From contig NZ_CP041203.1 of NCBI RefSeq assembly GCF_008033115.1, forward strand, positions 2,976,001-3,040,000: 64,000 bases of DNA, read 5' to 3'. This document shows, in pieces, positions 59,999 through 64,000 of this stretch. Below the pieces are notes generated by a model that did not search any database, was not told the DNA's origin, and saw only the letters and a list, made by a program, of their open reading frames with translations. The stretch comes from Cellulomonas sp. Y8. Its GTDB lineage: Bacteria > Actinomycetota > Actinomycetes > Actinomycetales > Cellulomonadaceae. Each line of letters starts with the position of its first letter. The stretch's first letter is position 1. A program made the translations under genes and the position numbers.

Positions 59999-60020
59999 CG
60001 ACCGTAACCGATTCGTGACC
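59999..60020 (-). promoter_or_regulatory. MtrA-like direct-repeat site upstream of the second lytic enzyme
   Basis: Minus strand GTCACG-AATCG-GTTACG; 21 of 22 bases match the site at 58566-58587. It lies 16 bases before the GTG at 59983, which supports the later start 59938. Confidence 0.65.
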
Positions 60021-60077
60021 GTCAGGGGAACCCGAGATCCGCGCGATCACCCCTCCGGACGCGGCCCGCGGGCCGCG

Positions 60078-61070
60078 TCACCAGGTGCCGTAGACGCGCT
60101 CCGCGGTCGCCGCCAGCGCCGCGCACGCGTCGCCGAGGTCGAGGTCGCGCTCGGCCGCCAGGCGCCGGACGGTGTGCGGGACCAGGTACGGGGCGTTCGG
60201 GCGCCCGCGCAGCGGGTGCGCCGTGAGGTAGGGCGCGTCGGTCTCGACGAGCAGCAGGTCGAGCGGCAGCGCGCGCACCGCGGCGCGCAGGTCGTCGTTC
60301 GCCCCGTACGTCACCGGGCCGGCGACCGACGCGTACCAGCCCTCGCGGGCGCACACCTCGGCGAGCGCCGGGCCGCCGGAGAAGCAGTGGAACACCGTCC
60401 GCTCCGGGGCGCCGTCCCGGAGCAGCACGTCCACGACCTCGTCGTGCGCGTCGCGGTCGTGGATCTGCAGCGCGAGGCCGAGCTCCTTGGCGAGCGCGAC
60501 GTGCGCGCGGAACGCCTCCCGCTGCACCTCCCGGCCGCGGGGCCCGGCGCGGAAGAAGTCCAGCCCGGTCTCGCCGACGGCCCGCACCCGGTCGTTGGCC
60601 CGGGCGACCGCGGCCACCCGGGCAAGGGCCTCGTCGAGGGACGCGTCGTGCCGCGGCTGCGGGTCCGGCTCCAGGCCGTCGGGCGCCACCTCGTGGACGC
60701 CGGCGTGCAGCACGGCCTCGTTGGGGTGGATCGCGACGGCGCCGAGCAGCGCGCGCCGGCCGGGGCGCAGCGGCGCCGGCGCGGTCGCCGGGTCCGCGGC
60801 GGGGTCGGCGTCGACGCGCAGCACCGCGTCGGTCCACGCGATCGCGTCGAGGTCGCAGCCGACCTGCACCATCCGCGGCACGCCGACGGCGGCGGCCCGG
60901 TCCAGGTGGTCGTCCAGCGTGGCCGGCGCCGGCTCGTCGCCCGCGTCCGCGCCCGCCGCCGCCAGGACGCCCAGCACCGACTCGAGGTGGGTGTGGTCGT
61001 CGACGACGGAGACGGGCAGCGGCTCCGGCGACGGGGCCCAGCCGGTGGGCCGGTTGCGGCTGCGCGCCAC
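60078..61070 (-). CDS. tatD: TatD-family metal-dependent DNase
   Basis: TIM-barrel hydrolase (3'-5' DNase/RNase family). VVDDHTHLESV (HxH), VAIHPNE, AVGETGLDFFR, LQIHDRDAHDEVV, VFHCFSGG and LLLVETDAPYLTAHPLRGRPNAP supply the metal ligands. 330 residues, longer than usual owing to a 30-residue N-terminal lead and inserts. GTG start one base after the metG stop, so translation is likely coupled, as in the mycobacterial metG-tatD neighbourhood. Confidence 0.95.
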   Translation of the reverse strand: MARSRNRPTGWAPSPEPLPVSVVDDHTHLESVLGVLAAAGADAGDEPAPATLDDHLDRAAAVGVPRMVQVGCDLDAIAWTDAVLRVDADPAADPATAPAPLRPGRRALLGAVAIHPNEAVLHAGVHEVAPDGLEPDPQPRHDASLDEALARVAAVARANDRVRAVGETGLDFFRAGPRGREVQREAFRAHVALAKELGLALQIHDRDAHDEVVDVLLRDGAPERTVFHCFSGGPALAEVCAREGWYASVAGPVTYGANDDLRAAVRALPLDLLLVETDAPYLTAHPLRGRPNAPYLVPHTVRRLAAERDLDLGDACAALAATAERVYGTW

Positions 61071-61071
61071 C

Positions 61072-62867
61072 TCAGCCCTGGCGCAGCCGGTCGAGCTCGG
61101 TCTCGACGACGTCGTCGTCGAGCTTGGTGAACACCGGCGTCGGCTTGCCGACCGGCGTGCCCGGCACGACGGCGCGCGGCCGCCACGCGGGCACCGTCTC
61201 GCCGAGCCGGTAGTCGCCGGTGATGACCGGGTAGTGCCGGGACGCGTCGTCGAGGTCGGTGACCTCGTCGATCCGGGGGAGCGGGGAGAACGTGCCGGTG
61301 CCGCCCAGGGCCTCGTGCACCGCCTGCGCGGAGTGCGGCAGGAACGGCGACAGCAGGGTGTTGCAGTCGCTCACGGCCTGCGCCCGCGGTGTGCAGCACG
61401 GTGCCCAGGCGCTCCGGGTCGTTCTTCAGCTTCCACGGCTCGGTCTCGGAGATGTACCGGTTGGCCTCGCCGACCACCCGCATCGCCTCGCCGATCGCCG
61501 CGCGGTGCCGGTGCGTGCCGATGAGCTCGCCGACCCGGCCGAACGCGGTCGTCGTGGTGGCGAGCAGGTCCTCGTCGACGGTCGTGCGCGGGGCCGGGCT
61601 CCGGGATCGCGCCGACGTTCTTGTGGATCATGCTCGCCGTGCGGTTGACCAGGTTGCCCCAGCCCGCGACGAGCTCGTCGTTGGTGCGGCGCTTGAAGTC
61701 GGCCCAGGTGAAGTCGGCGTCCTGGCTCTCCGGGCCCGCGGTCGAGATGTAGTACCGCAGCGCGTCCGGCTGGTACCGGCTCAGCATGTCGCGGACGTAG
61801 ATGACCACGCCGCGCGAGGAGGAGAACTGCTTGCCCTCCATCGTGAGGAACTCCGACGACACGACCTCGGTCGGCAGGTTGAGCTTCCCGTAGACGCCCG
61901 GCTCGCCGCCCTTCGACCCGCCCCCGGCGTAGCCGAGCAGCTCGGCCGGCCAGATCTGCGAGTGGAAGGTGATGTTGTCCTTGCCCATGAAGTAGTAGGA
62001 CAGCGACTCGGGATCGGTCCAGAACTGCCGCCACGCCTCGGGGTCGCCCGACCGGCGGGCCCACTCGATCGACGCGGACAGGTAGCCGATCACGGCGTCG
62101 AACCACACGTAGAGCCGCTTGGACGGGTTGTCCTCCCAGCCCTCGAGCGGGATCGGGATGCCCCAGTCGATGTCCCGGGACATGGCGCGGGGACGCACGT
62201 CGTCCAGCAGGTTCAGCGAGAACTTGAGGACGTTCGGGCGCCACTCGGTGCGGGTGCGCAGCCAGTCGCCGAGCGCGTCGACGAACGCCGGCAGGTCCAG
62301 GAAGAAGTGGTTCGACTCGACGAACTTCGGGGTCTCGCCGTTGATGCGGCTCCGCGGGTTCTTGAGGTCGATCGCGTCGAGCTGGTTGCCGCAGTTGTCG
62401 CACTGGTCGCCGCGGGCGCCGTCGTAGCCGCAGATCGGGCAGGTGCCCTCGATGTAGCGGTCGGGCAGCGTGCGGCCGGTCGACGGGCTGATCGCGTTCA
62501 TGGTCGTCTGCTCGACCATGTACCCGTTCTTGTGCACCGTGCGGAACATCTCCTGCACCACCGCGTAGTGGTTGCGGGTCGTGGTGCGGGTGAACAGGTC
62601 GTACGACAGGCCCAGCTGGGTGAGGTCCTCGACGATGACGCGGTTGTACCGGTCGGCGAGCTCCTGGGGCGTGACGCCCTCCTGCTCGGCCTGCACGAGG
62701 ATCGGGGTCCCGTGCTCGTCGGTGCCGGACACCATGAGGACGTCGTGCCCCGCCATGCGCATGTAGCGGCTGAACACGTCGGAGGGGACGCCGAAGCCGG
62801 CGACGTGGCCGATGTGGCGCGGGCCGTTGGCGTAGGGCCAGGCGACAGCGCTGAGGATGCGGGACAT
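61072..62867 (-). CDS. metG: Methionyl-tRNA synthetase; two +1 frameshifts in this sequence (597 aa repaired)
   Basis: [29 protein letters not shown] has the HIGH signature (HIGH at about 17-20). The zinc knuckle is [17 protein letters not shown], and the KMSKS equivalent reads [10 protein letters not shown]. The anticodon-binding part [20 protein letters not shown] and the terminal [18 protein letters not shown] follow in other frames. One extra base lies in 61590-61598 (a G4 or G3 run) and one in C3 61383-61385; removing both gives 598 codons including stop. As an essential gene, it is almost certainly intact in the organism. Confidence 0.92.
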
Positions 62868-62877
62868 GGCGTCGATC

Positions 62878-64000
62878 CTAGTGAGCCGCGCGGGCGGGCT
62901 CGCGACCGGTCTCACCCGCGGCGTCGTCGGCCGCGTCGTCGCCGGCGTCGTCCGCGAGGGCGCCGGCCGGCCGCGCGGGGAGGGCGGCCGGCCCGACGAC
63001 GCCCCGGCGGCGCAGCACGACCCACGCCACCGCGAGCACCCCGAACCACACCGGCATCACGAGCAGCGCCGCCCGCGTGTCGGGGTCCAGCGCCAGCACG
63101 ACCACCATCGCCGCGAAGAACGCCAGCACGACCCAGCACATGACCCGGCCGCCGGGCATCCGGAACGCCGACGCCGCGTGCAGCTCGGGCGAGCGGCGCC
63201 GGTACACCAGGTACGAGACGAGGATGACGGTCCACACGACGATGAACAGCAGCGTCGCGACCGTCGTCACGAGCGTGAACGCCTCGATCACCGACCGACC
63301 CGCGTACAGCAGCACCACGCCCGGCAGCAGGCAGGCGCAGGAGAACGCGAGCCCGCGCGCCGGGACGTGCCGGGCCGACAGCCGGCCGAACGCGCGCGGC
63401 GCCTCCCGGTCCTCCGCGAGGCCGTAGAGCATCCGCGAGGTCGAGAAGATCCCGCTGTTCGCCGACGACGCGGCCGAGGTGAGCACGACCAGGTTGATGA
63501 CGCCCGCCGCCGCCGGCAGCCCGGCGAGGGCGAACATCGCCACGAACGGGCTCTCGCCCGGGTCGATGCTCCGCCACGGGGTCACCGCCATGATCACGAC
63601 GAGCGCGCCCAGGTAGAACAGCAGCACGCGCACGGGGATCGCGTTGATCGCGCGGGGCAGCGTGCGGGCGGGGTCGCGGGTCTCGGCGGCGGTGGTGCCG
63701 ACCAGCTCGATCCCGACGAACGCGAAGATCGCGATCTGGAACCCCGCGAGGAAGCCGGTGAACCCGTGCGGGAAGAACCCGCCGTCGCTGTACAGGTGCG
63801 CCAGAGACGCGGTGACACCGTCGGCGCCCTGGAAGCCGATCGAGATCAGCACGACGCCGACCGCGATCAGCCCGACGATGGCGACGATCTTGACGATCGC
63901 GAACCAGAACTCCAGCTCGCCGAACAGCCGGACCGCGACCAGGTTGAGCGCGAGCAGCAGCACGACCAGGGCCAGCGCGGGCAGCCAGCGCGGCAGGTCG
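62878..64000 (-). CDS. APC-family amino acid permease (C-terminal part, truncated by window edge)
   Basis: At least 373 residues with about eight hydrophobic helices. [56 protein letters not shown] and [44 protein letters not shown] are characteristic of the CycA/ProY/LysP amino-acid transporter group. The C-terminal tail is acidic and low in complexity ([17 protein letters not shown]). The start is beyond base 64000. It ends 10 bp before metG starts. Confidence 0.92.
   Translation of the reverse strand, partial: DLPRWLPALALVVLLLALNLVAVRLFGELEFWFAIVKIVAIVGLIAVGVVLISIGFQGADGVTASLAHLYSDGGFFPHGFTGFLAGFQIAIFAFVGIELVGTTAAETRDPARTLPRAINAIPVRVLLFYLGALVVIMAVTPWRSIDPGESPFVAMFALAGLPAAAGVINLVVLTSAASSANSGIFSTSRMLYGLAEDREAPRAFGRLSARHVPARGLAFSCACLLPGVVLLYAGRSVIEAFTLVTTVATLLFIVVWTVILVSYLVYRRRSPELHAASAFRMPGGRVMCWVVLAFFAAMVVVLALDPDTRAALLVMPVWFGVLAVAWVVLRRRGVVGPAALPARPAGALADDAGDDAADDAAGETGREPARAAH

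Overview
The window is about 64 kb of very GC-rich DNA with dense, mostly non-overlapping genes, frequent 4-bp ATGA/GTGA gene overlaps, many GTG starts and strong third-position GC bias. Family content (Rpf-type resuscitation factors, protein O-mannosyltransferase, orphan WXG100/ESX proteins, DUF222-HNH protein, DUF1023 hydrolase, Glp/GlpR-like pair) and gene order point to a free-living actinobacterium. A Cellulomonas-like member of the Micrococcales is my best guess; this is inference from sequence alone. Much of the right half follows the chromosomal order known from Mycobacterium tuberculosis (mscL ... Rv0991c-like zinc ribbon, 5-FCL, moeA/glp, rimJ, glpR, then pmt/rsmI divergent, then metG, tatD, rpfB, rsmA, ispE), so it looks like core chromosome with lineage-specific insertions.

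Layout. 1-4.6 kb: a hexuronate catabolism operon on the minus strand (uxuA, a LacI-family regulator, uxaC, uxuB truncated by the left edge) with two matching operator-like sites. 4.6-5.6 kb: two overlapping unknown genes. 5.65-13.4 kb: two orphan type VII (ESX-like) modules without any secretion-machine gene. Each pairs a small protein carrying a YxxxD signal with a larger WXG-domain protein (one fused to a DUF1023 alpha/beta hydrolase). Three proteins of the second module share a previously unnamed domain. 13.4-17.4 kb: methyltransferase, small membrane and secreted proteins, and a TetR/EamA divergent pair with a clear 16-bp palindrome. 17.4-25.8 kb: SNF2 helicase with lipoprotein, zinc alcohol dehydrogenase, large membrane protein, pirin, FMN reductase. 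26-29.1 kb: large LuxR ATPase regulator convergent with an OsmC-like protein. 29.1-34.5 kb: a 646-bp structured non-coding region and a 1586-aa DUF4011/SF1-helicase/MTES_1575-type protein whose Walker A and B motifs are both degenerate. 34.5-35.3 kb: three families of 19-bp-period direct and inverted repeats around a 57-aa acidic protein gene.

35.4-41.6 kb: mscL, a SAF-domain protein with an internal 30-bp tandem repeat, a CIRCE-controlled zinc-ribbon protein, 5-FCL, moeA/glp, rimJ, glpR-like gene and tRNA-Ala(CGC). 41.6-50 kb: RibD-C reductase, SBF-like transporter (frameshifted), GH20 hexosaminidase, protein mannosyltransferase, rsmI, aroD, alaC-like aminotransferase. 50-55 kb: accessory-looking stretch (DUF2807 lipoprotein, DUF222-HNH, hydrolase-GNAT fusion, GNAT). 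55-64 kb: minus-strand core block ispE, rsmA, two DUF348-G5 lytic enzymes sharing an MtrA-like upstream site, tatD, metG and an APC amino-acid permease cut by the right edge.

Quality note. Four genes (14.3 kb secreted protein, the 29.8-34.5 kb protein, the SBF-like transporter and metG) contain small insertions, six in all. Five are +1 in G/C runs and one is a duplicated AT. Because metG is normally essential and carries two, these are most simply explained as consensus errors; coordinates are given for the repaired genes.
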